Source: Flavobacterium gillisiae
Lineage (GTDB): Bacteria; Bacteroidota; Bacteroidia; Flavobacteriales; Flavobacteriaceae
Assembly: GCF_900107635.1 (NCBI RefSeq)
Contig: NZ_FNRD01000007.1
Coordinates: forward strand, 1-64,000
Reading direction: 5' to 3'
DNA: 64,000 bases
This document shows, piece after piece, positions 27,193-36,337 of the stretch (position 1 is its first letter; each line of letters opens with the position of its first letter). Position numbers and translations under genes: made by a program. The notes below the pieces were generated by a model. The model searched no databases. It was not told where the DNA came from and saw only the letters and a program-made list of their open reading frames with translations.

Positions 27193-27780
27193 TTACAATC
27201 CAATAGCTTCTTTGATTAGTTGAAGATTAGCATCGCTGTATTTAATTTTTAAGGCTTCTTGATGACCTATTTCAGACATTTTATTCCAAGTTTTCAGAAT
27301 GATATTCTTCAGTTTTTCAGCATCGTGTTTTTCAACAAAAGGCTCTAAATAATAGTCCAAGAAAACTAAACAAATGACATCTTCTAGCAATTGGGTTTCC
27401 TCGTCTTTTTTAAGTTGCTTTTTCTCGATTAAGAACGAAACTCTATCAATAAATTCAGAGTCATAACCTACTTTTTCTAAAATAGCAGCAGTAGTTTCGG
27501 CATGAAATTTTTTCAAATTGCCTCTCCATGTTAAATAACCCACACGATCCATCGGGTAGGAGTCGCGTGCTATTTTCCAACGACAGATGTGTTGTGCTTT
27601 TGCAGCAATTTGTACTTCCTCAGAAGCATTTGGTTCAAATTCCATTAGTTTACTATACATTCTGTTTGAATATAATAGTTCTTTTGGATGGCTTTGTGAT
27701 TGGTATATTTCGCTATTTGGATCTTGTGCATTTTGAGCATCAATTAACTCACTAGCGTTAAAAAAGGGTGTTTTTGTCAT
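27193..27780 (-). CDS. DUF4202 family protein
   Basis: The 195-residue soluble protein has the DUF4202 signature: IAAKAQHICRWKIARDSYPMDR and VGYLTWRGNLKKFHA near residues 58-95, then a LEDVICLVFLDYYLEPF helix. The histidine/aspartate-rich helices suggest an HD-like fold, but no activity is established. It lies 29 bases after nirD and 12 bases before the kinase gene, in a nirB-nirD-DUF4202-kinase operon. A role in nitrite reduction or its control is inferred from this placement only. Confidence 0.85.
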   Translation of the reverse strand: MTKTPFFNASELIDAQNAQDPNSEIYQSQSHPKELLYSNRMYSKLMEFEPNASEEVQIAAKAQHICRWKIARDSYPMDRVGYLTWRGNLKKFHAETTAAILEKVGYDSEFIDRVSFLIEKKQLKKDEETQLLEDVICLVFLDYYLEPFVEKHDAEKLKNIILKTWNKMSEIGHQEALKIKYSDANLQLIKEAIGL

Positions 27781-27809
27781 TTGAAAAGTATATTATCAAA
27801 GATACATAT

Positions 27810-28187
27810 TTAATCTACAAACCCAATCATTACTTCATCTTCAACGATTTTTACTGGGTACGTTGCAATCGAATAATCTTCTCCATTTAAATTGCTGCCA
27901 TCTACAAGTGAAAAAGTTTTTTTGTGCATGGGACAGGCAATTTTAGGGACGTTATCTGCAGAACCAGTCATTCCTCTTGAAAGGACCATTTCCATTTTAT
28001 GAGGGCAAGCATTTTGACAAGCGTACCATTCATTTCTTCTTTCGAAGTTAAAAACAGCAATTTGTTTGTCTTTGTATTTAATACAGCCCCCTCTATTACT
28101 TGGGAAATCTTTTATAGTTCCAGCTTTAAACCAAATTTTCACATCTGCAATAGCAACAGTTTTATATTTATCTAATACGTTTTCCAT
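27810..28187 (-). CDS. nirD: Nitrite reductase small subunit, Rieske type
   Basis: The 125-residue NirD-family protein has a Rieske fold. It keeps the [2Fe-2S] ligands CPH (in NACPHKMEM) and CPMH (in IACPMHKKTF), which many NirD proteins have lost. It pairs with NirB to reduce nitrite to ammonium in the cytoplasm. It lies 61 bases after nirB on the same strand, followed closely by the DUF4202 gene. Confidence 0.93.
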   Translation of the reverse strand: MENVLDKYKTVAIADVKIWFKAGTIKDFPSNRGGCIKYKDKQIAVFNFERRNEWYACQNACPHKMEMVLSRGMTGSADNVPKIACPMHKKTFSLVDGSNLNGEDYSIATYPVKIVEDEVMIGFVD

Positions 28188-28248
28188 ATTCTTAATTTTT
28201 TAGCTTGTGGCAAATAGCTTTTAGCTTAATTTATAACTTTTATTAGTT

Positions 28249-30762
28249 CTAAAAATTCCAAGATTTTGGCATTTTTTGGTCTCTTACCGGTACATATTCT
28301 ATGTTGTCATCTTTGTCTTCAGAGTTCACAAAGTGACTAAAACGCTGCATCAATCTTGGTTTTTCAAGTACTTGTTTCCATTCGCATTCGTAGGTCCCAA
28401 TAAGCGTTTCCATTTCTGATTCTAATGTTTCACAAATTCCAATACGGTCGTGAATGATTACTTCTTTTAAATAGTCTAACCCACCATCTAGTTTTTCTAA
28501 CCAAGTAGCAGTACGTACCAATGGCCCCGCTGTGCGTATGTAATACATTAAGAAACGATCCATGTATTTGAACACCGTTTCTTTGTCTATTTGTTCTGCG
28601 AGAAGAACGGCATGTTTAGGATTTGCTCCTCCATTACCACAGATGTATAAGTTCCATCCGCCTTCTACAGCGATTAGACCAAAATCTTTTCCTCTAGCCT
28701 CGGCACACTCTCTAATACAAGCAGAAACACCACCTTTTAATTTGTGAGGAGAACGAATACCTTTGTAACGGTTCTCTAATTCGATTGCAAAAGTCGTACT
28801 GTCATCCATACCGTAACGACACCAAGCGTTACCCACACAACTTTTTACAGCTCTTAGTGATTTTCCGTAAGCGTGTCCACTTTCAAAACCGTTATCAATT
28901 AGTATTCTCCATATTTCAGGTAAATCATTTAGAGTTGCTCCAAATAAATCGATACGTTGTGCACCAGTAATTTTGGTATATAATCCAAATTGTTTGGCTA
29001 CTTCACCAATAACCACCAGTTTCTCAGGAGTAATTTCTCCAGCGGCAATTCTAGGAACTACAGAATAAGTTCCGTTACGTTGAATATTGGCTAAGTACCT
29101 GTCATTCGTATCTTGAGTAGTTACGTGTTTATTAGCCGTATCGTTATAAATACTAGAGAATATAGAGGCAACAATTGGTTTACAAACCTCGCAACCATCA
29201 CCGCTTCCGTGATGATCGACCACTTCATAGAAATTCGTGTATTTATTGATTTTTACAATATCAAATAATTCTTGTCTAGTATAGTGAAAGTGTTCACAGA
29301 TGGTTTCTTTTATTTCTTTACCAATTGATTTTTGAGCCGCTTTTACCAAGTCAACAACCATTGGTTTACAACCACCACAACCAGAAGTTGCTTTGGTTAA
29401 TTTTACAACATCGCCCAAAGTTTCGCAGGTTCCGTCTGTAATTGAACAACAAATAGCGCCTTTGGTTACATTTTCGCAAGAACAAATTACCGCTGTATCG
29501 GGTAAGTCCATTGCGTTACCCAAGGTAGAGGTTTCGCCACCTCTTGACCCTAGAATCAAGTCCTCCGGATTTGGAGGTAAGGCCATGGCATTACTATATA
29601 TTTGGAATAAACCGTTGTAATCACTGGAATCTCCTACTAGAATTCCGCCTAGCAGCGTTTTTCCGTCTTTGGTAACGTTGATTCTTTTGTACGTTCCATT
29701 AAATTTATTTTCGAAAATAATAGCAGTAACCTCTTCGTTTTCGATAAAAGGATCTCCAAAACTTGCTACTTCAACACCAATCAATTTCAATTGAGTCGAC
29801 ATATCGATAGTGTCTCTCATAACTTTATCTGAACCTAAAATTTGCTCAGCAGCTACATCGGCCATTTCGTATCCAGGAGCTACAAGACCGTATATCATGT
29901 GGTTGTATAAAGCAACTTCTCCAATAGCAAAAATGCTTGGGTCTGAAGTTTGCATTTTGTTATTTACCACAATACCACCACGAACACCAACTTCAAGTCC
30001 AGAAACTCTTCCCAGTTCGTCACGTGGCTTGATACCTGCGGATACAACCAACATATCGACTTTTAGCAATTCTTCTTCGGCGAACATCATTCCTGTTATG
30101 CTTTCTGCACCATCAATATATTGAGTGGCTTTGTTTAAGTGAATACCTATGTTAAGTTCTTCAATTTTTGATTGCAACATATCACTTGCAGCTTTATCCA
30201 ATTGTCGAGGCATCAAACGCGGAGCAAATTCCACTACATGTGGATTTAAGCCTAAATCGCGAACAGCTTTTGCAGCTTCCAGCCCTAATAATCCACCACC
30301 AAGAACGGCGGCTTCTGTGGAGCCATTTGCTTTTATTTTTTTTGCATAAGACATTATAGCATCGAGATCCTCGATAGTTCTGTAAACAAAAACACCTTCT
30401 TTTTCGACTCCTTTTATGGGCGGTACAAACGCTGACGAGCCAGTTGCTAGAACTAAGTAGTCGTATGTATGTGTTGTTTCTAAGTGAGTGTGAATTGTTT
30501 TATCTTCTCTATTAATATCTGTAATTAACTCAGATGTGTTTAGAATAATATTATTTTCAGTATACCAATTTGATGTTGACATAGATAGATCGTCAGCACT
30601 CTTCCCAGCAAAGTATTCACTTAGGTGCACACGATCATAGGCGCGTCGTGGTTCTTCTCCAAATACCGTGATTTGATATTTTTCCTGTCCAGGTTTTGAG
30701 ATAAACTTTTCACAAAACTTGTAACCTACCATGCCGTTTCCGACTACTATTATTTTAATCAT
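28249..30762 (-). CDS. nirB: NAD(P)H-dependent nitrite reductase large subunit
   Basis: The 837-residue protein has the full NirB layout. An N-terminal FAD/NAD domain (IIVVGNGMVGYKF, AAVLGGGLLGLEAA, IFAIGEVALY) is followed by two BFD-like [2Fe-2S] regions (CSCENVTKG near 427 with SGCGGC, then GDGCEVC near 518). The NIR/SIR domain follows, with CVGNAWC near residue 642 and CIRECAEA near 682 for siroheme and [4Fe-4S]. It reduces nitrite to ammonium by six electrons. The first gene of the nirB-nirD-DUF4202-kinase operon, it is preceded by a promoter with embedded TACGTA sites (30782-30829). Confidence 0.96.
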   Translation of the reverse strand: MIKIIVVGNGMVGYKFCEKFISKPGQEKYQITVFGEEPRRAYDRVHLSEYFAGKSADDLSMSTSNWYTENNIILNTSELITDINREDKTIHTHLETTHTYDYLVLATGSSAFVPPIKGVEKEGVFVYRTIEDLDAIMSYAKKIKANGSTEAAVLGGGLLGLEAAKAVRDLGLNPHVVEFAPRLMPRQLDKAASDMLQSKIEELNIGIHLNKATQYIDGAESITGMMFAEEELLKVDMLVVSAGIKPRDELGRVSGLEVGVRGGIVVNNKMQTSDPSIFAIGEVALYNHMIYGLVAPGYEMADVAAEQILGSDKVMRDTIDMSTQLKLIGVEVASFGDPFIENEEVTAIIFENKFNGTYKRINVTKDGKTLLGGILVGDSSDYNGLFQIYSNAMALPPNPEDLILGSRGGETSTLGNAMDLPDTAVICSCENVTKGAICCSITDGTCETLGDVVKLTKATSGCGGCKPMVVDLVKAAQKSIGKEIKETICEHFHYTRQELFDIVKINKYTNFYEVVDHHGSGDGCEVCKPIVASIFSSIYNDTANKHVTTQDTNDRYLANIQRNGTYSVVPRIAAGEITPEKLVVIGEVAKQFGLYTKITGAQRIDLFGATLNDLPEIWRILIDNGFESGHAYGKSLRAVKSCVGNAWCRYGMDDSTTFAIELENRYKGIRSPHKLKGGVSACIRECAEARGKDFGLIAVEGGWNLYICGNGGANPKHAVLLAEQIDKETVFKYMDRFLMYYIRTAGPLVRTATWLEKLDGGLDYLKEVIIHDRIGICETLESEMETLIGTYECEWKQVLEKPRLMQRFSHFVNSEDKDDNIEYVPVRDQKMPKSWNF

Positions 30763-30781
30763 ACTATTATAAATTAAGTAT

Positions 30782-30829
30782 TACGTATCAAATATACGTA
30801 TAAGTACTTAATTTAAATACTTAATTTAT
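30782..30829 (-). promoter_or_regulatory. nirB promoter with overlapping TACGTA-type sites
   Basis: On the plus strand TACGTA occurs at 30782-30787 and 30795-30800, then TAAGTA (30801-30806) and two copies of TACTTAATTTA (30805-30815 and 30819-30829). A -7 box TATATTTG (minus strand, 30789-30796) lies between the two TACGTA sites, so they straddle the transcription start. The nirB ATG is about 20 bases downstream. Confidence 0.55.
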
Positions 30830-31132
30830 TCTTTTTGAAATTAATTGGGATATATTTAAAATGGGTGCTGTAAAATAAAGTATTGATAAAAAATAGTGTA
30901 AAATATAGGGAAAATGAAATCACGCTTTTCAATTTTCCTGAATAAATTTGCAGTCATGCTAAATGAGAATGACTACGTAATAAAACAATGTACTTTTTGG
31001 AGAAGCCTGAAAATTAGCTTGTAATAAGAAATACCGCAAATTCACAAATTAGTTATAGCAGTGATACTATATAATTTGAGAATTTGCGGTTGAATTTTCA
31101 AAACGTGATCGAATGTTGGGCCTAATTGTTTA
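30830..31132. other. Intergenic region with one large hairpin
   Basis: Nothing coding is seen. The only structure is the hairpin at 31033-31090. Confidence 0.4.
31033..31090 (-). terminator. Hairpin after the alpha/beta hydrolase gene
   Basis: ACCGCAAATTCACAAATTA (31033-31051) pairs with the arm at 31072-31090 (starting TAATTTGAG), 19 bp with one mismatch. The loop is 20 bases. It lies 42 bases beyond the stop codon of the minus-strand hydrolase; the following T run is short. Confidence 0.5.
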
Positions 31133-32056
31133 TTAAACTTTTAATAGCCAAGAGAATATTTTCTCAAAAGCATTTTCTCTTACTGGTTTTGGAGATAGAA
31201 AAATATCATGCAGCGCATTGTCAATTTTCAATAAGGTAACGTTATTGCCAAGGGTGACTCCAACTCTTTTTATATCTTCAATATTCAATACGGTGTCGTT
31301 AGTCATAGCCTCCTTAGAAAAAGTGGTAATCTTTATGGACCCTGAAGAATGCATAACTAGAATAGGCACTTTTATATTAGAGTTTACCAGTTTTTTTTGT
31401 GCAATGCTTATCGCGACTACCCATTTAAAAAAGGTAGGGAATCCTTTTATTGGTTTCCAATCGAGATTATAATCCCACTCACCTGAATAGTCTTTGTATA
31501 AACTTTGTGCATAGACAGGAGGCAGCGCACCTTCAATTTTAGCATACGGAGCTATAGTGGAAATGATTTTTGAACCCCAATAACTGAAGAACTTCTCAAA
31601 GTCAGATTGATAGAAGTCCAGAAAAGGTGAATTTAAAATAAGAGCACTTATACGGTTTCTTTCAGCCCCAGTATTCATATAACTACTTGCTGTCAATCCG
31701 CCAGTGGAGTGTCCTAACAGATAAATAGGTTCTTTACTAAGGTCATTGATCTGTTGGATTGCAATTGATATTTCCTCAAAGTATTCTTCAATATCTTTAC
31801 AATAATTAGGATGCTGATTTTTTAGTAGAGATCTACCATATTTTCTAAGATCAAGAGCATAAAAATCAAAGTTGTTATCATTAAATTTTTCAGCCACATG
31901 GGCGTGAAAGAAATAATCATTATAACCATGTAAGTACAATACACTCTTTCTATTTCCTAGGTTCCGTTTTGAAGAGATTAACGTAGCAATCGCTTCTCCA
32001 TCGTAATCAGGGGTTAGTTTAATGGTTTGAAAAGTAAAGTCTTTGTCTAGATTCAT
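31133..32056 (-). CDS. Alpha/beta hydrolase (serine aminopeptidase S33-like)
   Basis: The 307-residue cytoplasmic protein has the lysophospholipase/S33-type layout: LYLHGYNDYFFH (oxyanion region), ALDLRKYGRSL, the nucleophile elbow GHSTGG near residue 115 and the C-terminal histidine in NALHDIFLS. Likely a carboxylic-ester or lipid hydrolase; substrate unknown. It stands between nirB and a CorA-type gene on the same strand, 86 bases after the latter. Confidence 0.85.
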   Translation of the reverse strand: MNLDKDFTFQTIKLTPDYDGEAIATLISSKRNLGNRKSVLYLHGYNDYFFHAHVAEKFNDNNFDFYALDLRKYGRSLLKNQHPNYCKDIEEYFEEISIAIQQINDLSKEPIYLLGHSTGGLTASSYMNTGAERNRISALILNSPFLDFYQSDFEKFFSYWGSKIISTIAPYAKIEGALPPVYAQSLYKDYSGEWDYNLDWKPIKGFPTFFKWVVAISIAQKKLVNSNIKVPILVMHSSGSIKITTFSKEAMTNDTVLNIEDIKRVGVTLGNNVTLLKIDNALHDIFLSPKPVRENAFEKIFSWLLKV

Positions 32057-32142
32057 TTCTGCTTTATTAATATGATTAGGAATGCCTATAATGTTTTGAA
32101 ATACTGCAATAAGGGATGGGAGTTAATTGTTTTTTACTGAAT

Positions 32143-33099
32143 TTATTTAATCCATTTTCTCTTTTTAAAATAAATTAAAGCGATTACAAAACTAATTACC
32201 ATTAGTCCTATTGCTGCTGGATAGCCATAATCCCATTCTAATTCTGGCATGTATTTAAAATTCATTCCATATATTCCTGCAATTAATGCCGGTAAAGAGA
32301 TACATACGGTTATAATGGTCAATGTTCTAAATATTTTATTTTGCTCTAAATCAATTTTACTATTTATATTGTCTTCTAAGTCATCAAGCCTTTCAAAATT
32401 AAATTGGATATGATCTGAAATTACGGCGATATCATCCAGTTCTAAGTTGATTTTAGTTGTTATCGTCTTTAGCTCAAATTTATTTTGTATCAGTAAATGC
32501 AGTATTCTTTGAAAATTACTTATCGACTCTTTAATCAATAGATTATTGAAGTTAAGTATCATTATTAAATCCAGGTCTTTTTCATTGTACTCTTTAGAAT
32601 GTAAAATATTCTCATAAAAACGCTTTATTCTTCTGGATATTATTTCGGTCAAATCCGCATAATAATCGGAGATGATTCCTATTTGAAAAACAAAATGTTC
32701 TAAATGTGAGCCAAAATGAATACTCGTGAAATCGTATCTTGTTTTGGTCAGTTTTAAAAAATCGTTATCAATATTAGAGGATAGAAAATAAAATACTAAT
32801 TCGTTTTTAATGATTATAAATATTTCTTCTTCTTTAAAAAGGGTCTCTGAATTGTATTTGGGTATAGAAAAATTAAAAGATAATTGGTCGTGCGATTTAA
32901 GGTAATGGGAACTTATTTCAATATCCTCCTTTTGTTTAAAAATGGACATGTCGATTCCAAATTTTTCAGAAACCTCATTTAGTATGCTGTCTGTATAATC
33001 AATAATCCGAATATTAAACAGATCGACGGCCTCCGTGTCAATTTCGCTGATGAAATTGAACTTTTTTACTTCATTCGTCTTTAAATATAATTCTATCAT
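32143..33099 (-). CDS. CorA-family divalent cation channel
   Basis: The 318-residue protein has a long cytoplasmic N-terminal domain with a helical stalk (residues about 130-250) and two C-terminal membrane helices. The GMN signature follows the first helix (IYGMNFKYMPELEWDYGYP near residue 278), and a basic tail (KKRKWIK) ends the protein. CorA proteins conduct Mg2+ and sometimes Co2+ or Ni2+ across the inner membrane as pentamers. It may be cotranscribed with the hydrolase gene downstream. Confidence 0.92.
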   Translation of the reverse strand: MIELYLKTNEVKKFNFISEIDTEAVDLFNIRIIDYTDSILNEVSEKFGIDMSIFKQKEDIEISSHYLKSHDQLSFNFSIPKYNSETLFKEEEIFIIIKNELVFYFLSSNIDNDFLKLTKTRYDFTSIHFGSHLEHFVFQIGIISDYYADLTEIISRRIKRFYENILHSKEYNEKDLDLIMILNFNNLLIKESISNFQRILHLLIQNKFELKTITTKINLELDDIAVISDHIQFNFERLDDLEDNINSKIDLEQNKIFRTLTIITVCISLPALIAGIYGMNFKYMPELEWDYGYPAAIGLMVISFVIALIYFKKRKWIK

Positions 33100-33379
33100 G
33101 ATGTTTTACAATATATTGCATGAATTTAGATACAGTCACATATTGTGAACAATGCGCTGTATCCCCAAGCATAGTACGGATTTTCGCTCCCATATAATTC
33201 CGTCTTTACGAATATAGGAATTAATATGATAAAATTACTAAAATGCCTAATCTTGACAAAGGAGAATTTCTAGGTAGTTTATTCTAGTTAGAAATTAAAT
33301 TATCCATCGGGTCAGAAGCTAATGACGGTTGTAGAATAAATTGTATATCTTTAGAACTTATTAAACTGATTCCCAAATT

Positions 33380-33832
33380 ATGAAAAGTAGAATAGTTAAA
33401 CCGCTAATACTAGAGGCCTGTATACAAAAGCAGGATGAATTGATTGATAATTTTAAAAAGCGTGAAGCTGAAATGAATGACGATACCTTCAGCCAGAATG
33501 AATCACCGAGTCAGAGTGAAGATCGCCGTGCTGGAAAATATGAATTACTGAAAGCCATTGGTGATGAACTTGCTTTTGCCCAAAAAGAATTGGTGTATCT
33601 TAATTCACTTGACGTTACAACGGAAAGTACTCACGTTGGCCCTGGAGCTGTTGTTGTTACTGAGCAATTTATTTTTTTTATTGGAGTATCCAGTGAAAGA
33701 GTAGAAGTAGATGGAGCAACAGTCTTTGGTATTTCAACCAAAGCACCCATTTATGCAAACATGAGAGGTTTAGAAAAAGGAAATAAATTCCAATTTAATG
33801 AAACGAACTACGTGATTGAAGACGTTTACTAA
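33380..33832 (+). CDS. GreA/GreB-family transcript cleavage factor-like protein
   Basis: The 150-residue protein has an N-terminal helical hairpin (residues about 1-75) with an acidic tip (MNDDTFSQNESPSQSEDRR). A C-terminal FKBP-like domain follows, with HVGPGAVVVTEQFIFFIGV, then VFGISTKAPIYANMRGLEKGNKF. This matches the Gre architecture in which the coiled-coil tip enters the RNA polymerase channel. Short Gre-like proteins of Bacteroidota have sometimes been labelled 3-oxoacyl-ACP synthase in databases, which the sequence does not support. A single plus-strand gene, closed by a strong hairpin (33920-33962). Confidence 0.8.
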   Translation: MKSRIVKPLILEACIQKQDELIDNFKKREAEMNDDTFSQNESPSQSEDRRAGKYELLKAIGDELAFAQKELVYLNSLDVTTESTHVGPGAVVVTEQFIFFIGVSSERVEVDGATVFGISTKAPIYANMRGLEKGNKFQFNETNYVIEDVY

Positions 33833-33919
33833 TACGTAACAATTACAGTTTTTTTACTGAATAAGGCAGGGATTATAATCTTGAAAAGACAAAACCGAAT
33901 TATTCAAATAGTAACATAA

Positions 33920-33962
33920 AAAAAACAGCCTTTAGTCCAATCAGGATTAAAGGCTGTTTTTT
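33920..33962. terminator. Bidirectional terminator between GreA-like gene and porin gene
   Basis: AAAAAACAGCCTTTA (33920-33934) and its exact reverse complement TAAAGGCTGTTTTTT (33948-33962) form a 15-bp stem with a 13-base loop, with A and T runs built in. It serves the two convergent genes. Confidence 0.85.
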
Positions 33963-34035
33963 GATTGTAAGATGTGCAAATCTCCCATAACTTATGAAAG
34001 AGAAAAGCGGTTGTGCTTTTTTTTATACAAACGGT

Positions 34036-35199
34036 CTAAAAGTAGTACCCGATATTCATATTAAAACGCACTTCCCATTTGGCATCTGCAGTTCCGTTTG
34101 CCAATGCATTTTTCCAAACTGGTCCTAGCCAAGGTTGGTCTTTACCCGCCGCAATATCAAAATAAGTATATACACTTCCGGCAGAAACTAAAACACCAGT
34201 GACATTCATCGCCGAGTCTTTAAAATCGGAGTTTATTTTTTCCAAGTATCCATAATCATTATAGAATTGTAAGCTCGATACTGGACCCCATTTTACAGGT
34301 ACTGTGTATTGTACCCCTAAAGTATAGGTATTTCCTGCTGCTGCAACGAGGTACGGAGCGCCATAGGCTGTCATCGCTATAATTTCGTCGCTTTCTCCGT
34401 TAGGGTTTTTTGGACTTTTTTTGTAGGTTGAAACTTGGGCTTTCACACCAAAGCGTTTGTACTTTAATTCATAATGCAAGGCTGCTGCATAATGCGATCC
34501 CATTTCTTCGGTATCTAAGTTATAAAGTCCGCCATATTGTACAGAAGTGCCTATTTTATGGTTGATACTGTCGTTTCCTATTTTATAGCTAAGCTTTCCA
34601 TTAACTTGGTTTGTTTCTTTATTTCGTAAGTCCAAAACACCATCACCATCTAAATCTATAGAAGCAACATCATAAGAATAACGACTATCTGAAACATCAG
34701 AATTGCTACCAAATTTCAACTCTTCTGCATTTTTGAAAAAGGCCAAAGCGTAATTCCATTTTTTATCTGTATGTGTGAACTTAACACCCATATCATGGTC
34801 GTCTTCTAAGCCTATGTAGTAGTTGATACTAAAAAACCAGTTGTGGGAATTGTAAGTAGTAATTCCAAAAGGAACTTGGGTAAGTCCTACTTGAATTTCA
34901 TTTTTGGCATCGAAATCATATGCCAGCCAACCTTGTTTTAGCATTCCGCCACCGAAACCTTCGGAATACAAACGATATTCAGCATTTAGTTTGATTCCTT
35001 TATATTTTGCTTTAGCATTGACGCGAAAAACATCATAGCCAAAATCACCACCACGTTTTTTTTGTCCTTCTTTCCAAGAAGATAAATTATAGTTGAATCG
35101 TAAAGCACCACCTATGGTTACTTCGGGTTTGTCTTGGGCATGTATAGCTCCAGCTGATAATAGCAAAAAGCCAATTATCAAAGTAATTTTTGAAAACAT
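34036..35199 (-). CDS. Outer-membrane porin (phosphate-selective porin O/P-like)
   Basis: The 387-residue protein has a signal peptide ending AIHAQ. A beta-barrel follows: VTIGGALRFNYNLSSW, VNAKAKYKGIKLNAEYRLY, QVGLTQVPFGI and a final strand EVRFNMNIGYYF ending in aromatic residues, as outer-membrane proteins do. It resembles OprO/OprP-type porins of Bacteroidota; anion selectivity is only a family expectation. It lacks the TACGTA-type sites, so it is probably not part of the nitrate set. A -7 box (35352-35359) and a possible leader ORF (35252-35347) lie upstream. Confidence 0.8.
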   Translation of the reverse strand: MFSKITLIIGFLLLSAGAIHAQDKPEVTIGGALRFNYNLSSWKEGQKKRGGDFGYDVFRVNAKAKYKGIKLNAEYRLYSEGFGGGMLKQGWLAYDFDAKNEIQVGLTQVPFGITTYNSHNWFFSINYYIGLEDDHDMGVKFTHTDKKWNYALAFFKNAEELKFGSNSDVSDSRYSYDVASIDLDGDGVLDLRNKETNQVNGKLSYKIGNDSINHKIGTSVQYGGLYNLDTEEMGSHYAAALHYELKYKRFGVKAQVSTYKKSPKNPNGESDEIIAMTAYGAPYLVAAAGNTYTLGVQYTVPVKWGPVSSLQFYNDYGYLEKINSDFKDSAMNVTGVLVSAGSVYTYFDIAAGKDQPWLGPVWKNALANGTADAKWEVRFNMNIGYYF

Positions 35200-35251
35200 A
35201 AAATGTTTATTGTAATTAAAAAATGAATAAAATAAGTGTAAAAAATGAGCT

Positions 35252-35347
35252 TTAAGCGGGGATTTGCTTTTTAGTCAAGAAAGAAAATAGGGAAGTACGA
35301 CGTGATAAATCACTGTTTAGGTATTGTATGGTATTTTTTATTTGCAT
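35252..35347 (-). CDS. Possible 31-codon leader peptide upstream of the porin gene
   Basis: The ATG at 35347 lies only four bases after a TAnnTTTG box (35352-35359), so the mRNA might start at or near it. The frame runs 31 codons, including DLSRRTSLFSFLTKKQIPA at its end, to TAA at 35252-35254, 52 bases before the porin ATG. It could act as a leader peptide that controls the porin, or be chance. No ribosome-binding site can be judged because the leader would be almost leaderless. Confidence 0.3.
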   Translation of the reverse strand: MQIKNTIQYLNSDLSRRTSLFSFLTKKQIPA

Positions 35348-35351
35348 GCTG

Positions 35352-35359
35352 CAAAGGTA
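35352..35359 (-). promoter_or_regulatory. -7 box TACCTTTG of the porin gene
   Basis: The TACCTTTG sequence on the minus strand fits the Bacteroidota TAnnTTTG -7 consensus. No clear -33 TTG element is seen upstream. The transcript leader would be about 145 bases. Confidence 0.45.
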
Positions 35360-35593
35360 CTAAATTATAGTTACTAGCCTATATTTTAGGCTCTAGTCTT
35401 GTTTCGGCCCTTTTTTAAAGGGCAATTAATGAGTTTGTGAAAATTAAGAACCCAATTTGAGAGTGTTGCTATTGTTGCTTAATGTGGATTATGTTTGTTT
35501 ATCTTTTTTAAATTATTGCTTAGTAGATTGGTGATTTTAAAAAAAAAGTAATTTTTGCTGTCAGGAAAGTGATTTTGTTCCGTCATTTACAGT
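35360..35593. other. Divergent intergenic region
   Basis: This separates the porin gene from the divergent DUF2064 gene. Small hairpins are visible (GCCCTTT / AAAGGGC at about 35407-35423; ACTAGCCTA / TAGGCTCTAGT at about 35373-35397). No other gene is seen. Confidence 0.4.
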
Positions 35594-36292
35594 ATGAATT
35601 GCAAAGATCCTCTTTCTTTATCTACAGCTGTACTTATTTTCGCACACGGCGATAAGGTACAAAGTGCCTTAAAACCCATTGCTTACAACAGAAAGCAAAA
35701 TGTGGTACTGTGGCATAAAATGAATGAAAGAGTTTTGACACTGGTTCAAAAAACAAAACTACCTTATTTTATTTCTGATGAAAATACGCAACAAGGCGTT
35801 TCCTTTGGAGATAAGTTGAGTCACGCCATTCAATCTGTTTTGGATAGAGGGTATGATAAAGTCATTGTGATGGGAAATGACAGTCCAGGACTGCGTTTGC
35901 CTCATTTGCAAGAAGCTTTTATGGAACTGCAGGATAACAGTGTTGTACTTGGACCTAATTTTAAAGGCGGTACCTACTTGATGGGGATTTCAAGAGTTTC
36001 TTTTAATAAGGAGGCTTTCGCCAAAATTGATTGGCAAACACCAAAAGTATTTGAACAATTACAAGCGCTTTATTCGAGACAAAATGTAGCAATCATGGCT
36101 CCTTTGGCCGATTGTAATACTAAAAATGATTTTGAAAAACTGTTGCATGAACTTCCTTTTTATAGCAGTTTTAAAAGTGTTTTGGCATCGCTTCTTTTCT
36201 ACGTAGTTGCTAGGTATTTGTTTTTAAATCAATACTATACGAATGCGGTTATTGGATTTAATTTTAATAAAGGCTCTCCCGTTTTGGATTAA
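35594..36292 (+). CDS. DUF2064 (TIGR04282-like) nucleotidyl/glycosyltransferase-fold protein
   Basis: The 232-residue protein has the DUF2064 layout: STAVLIFAHGD at the start, QQGVSFGDKLSHAI, VIVMGNDSPGLRLPHLQEAF (the family's DSPGL motif, near residue 100) and VVLGPNFKGGTYLMGIS. This is a glycosyltransferase-A-like fold of unknown reaction. It has no signal peptide. A hydrophobic stretch near the C-terminus (FYSSFKSVLASLLFYVVARYL) may be membrane associated. It precedes the TonB receptor gene by 45 bases and is probably cotranscribed with it. Confidence 0.8.
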   Translation: MNCKDPLSLSTAVLIFAHGDKVQSALKPIAYNRKQNVVLWHKMNERVLTLVQKTKLPYFISDENTQQGVSFGDKLSHAIQSVLDRGYDKVIVMGNDSPGLRLPHLQEAFMELQDNSVVLGPNFKGGTYLMGISRVSFNKEAFAKIDWQTPKVFEQLQALYSRQNVAIMAPLADCNTKNDFEKLLHELPFYSSFKSVLASLLFYVVARYLFLNQYYTNAVIGFNFNKGSPVLD

Positions 36293-36337
36293 TTTCCCAG
36301 TTTTTATTTTAAAATTATTATCCAAAACTATACTTTA

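Noticed and set aside
33834..33839. TACGTA after the GreA-like gene
   Set aside because: Single copy with no paired site; such hexamers are expected by chance.
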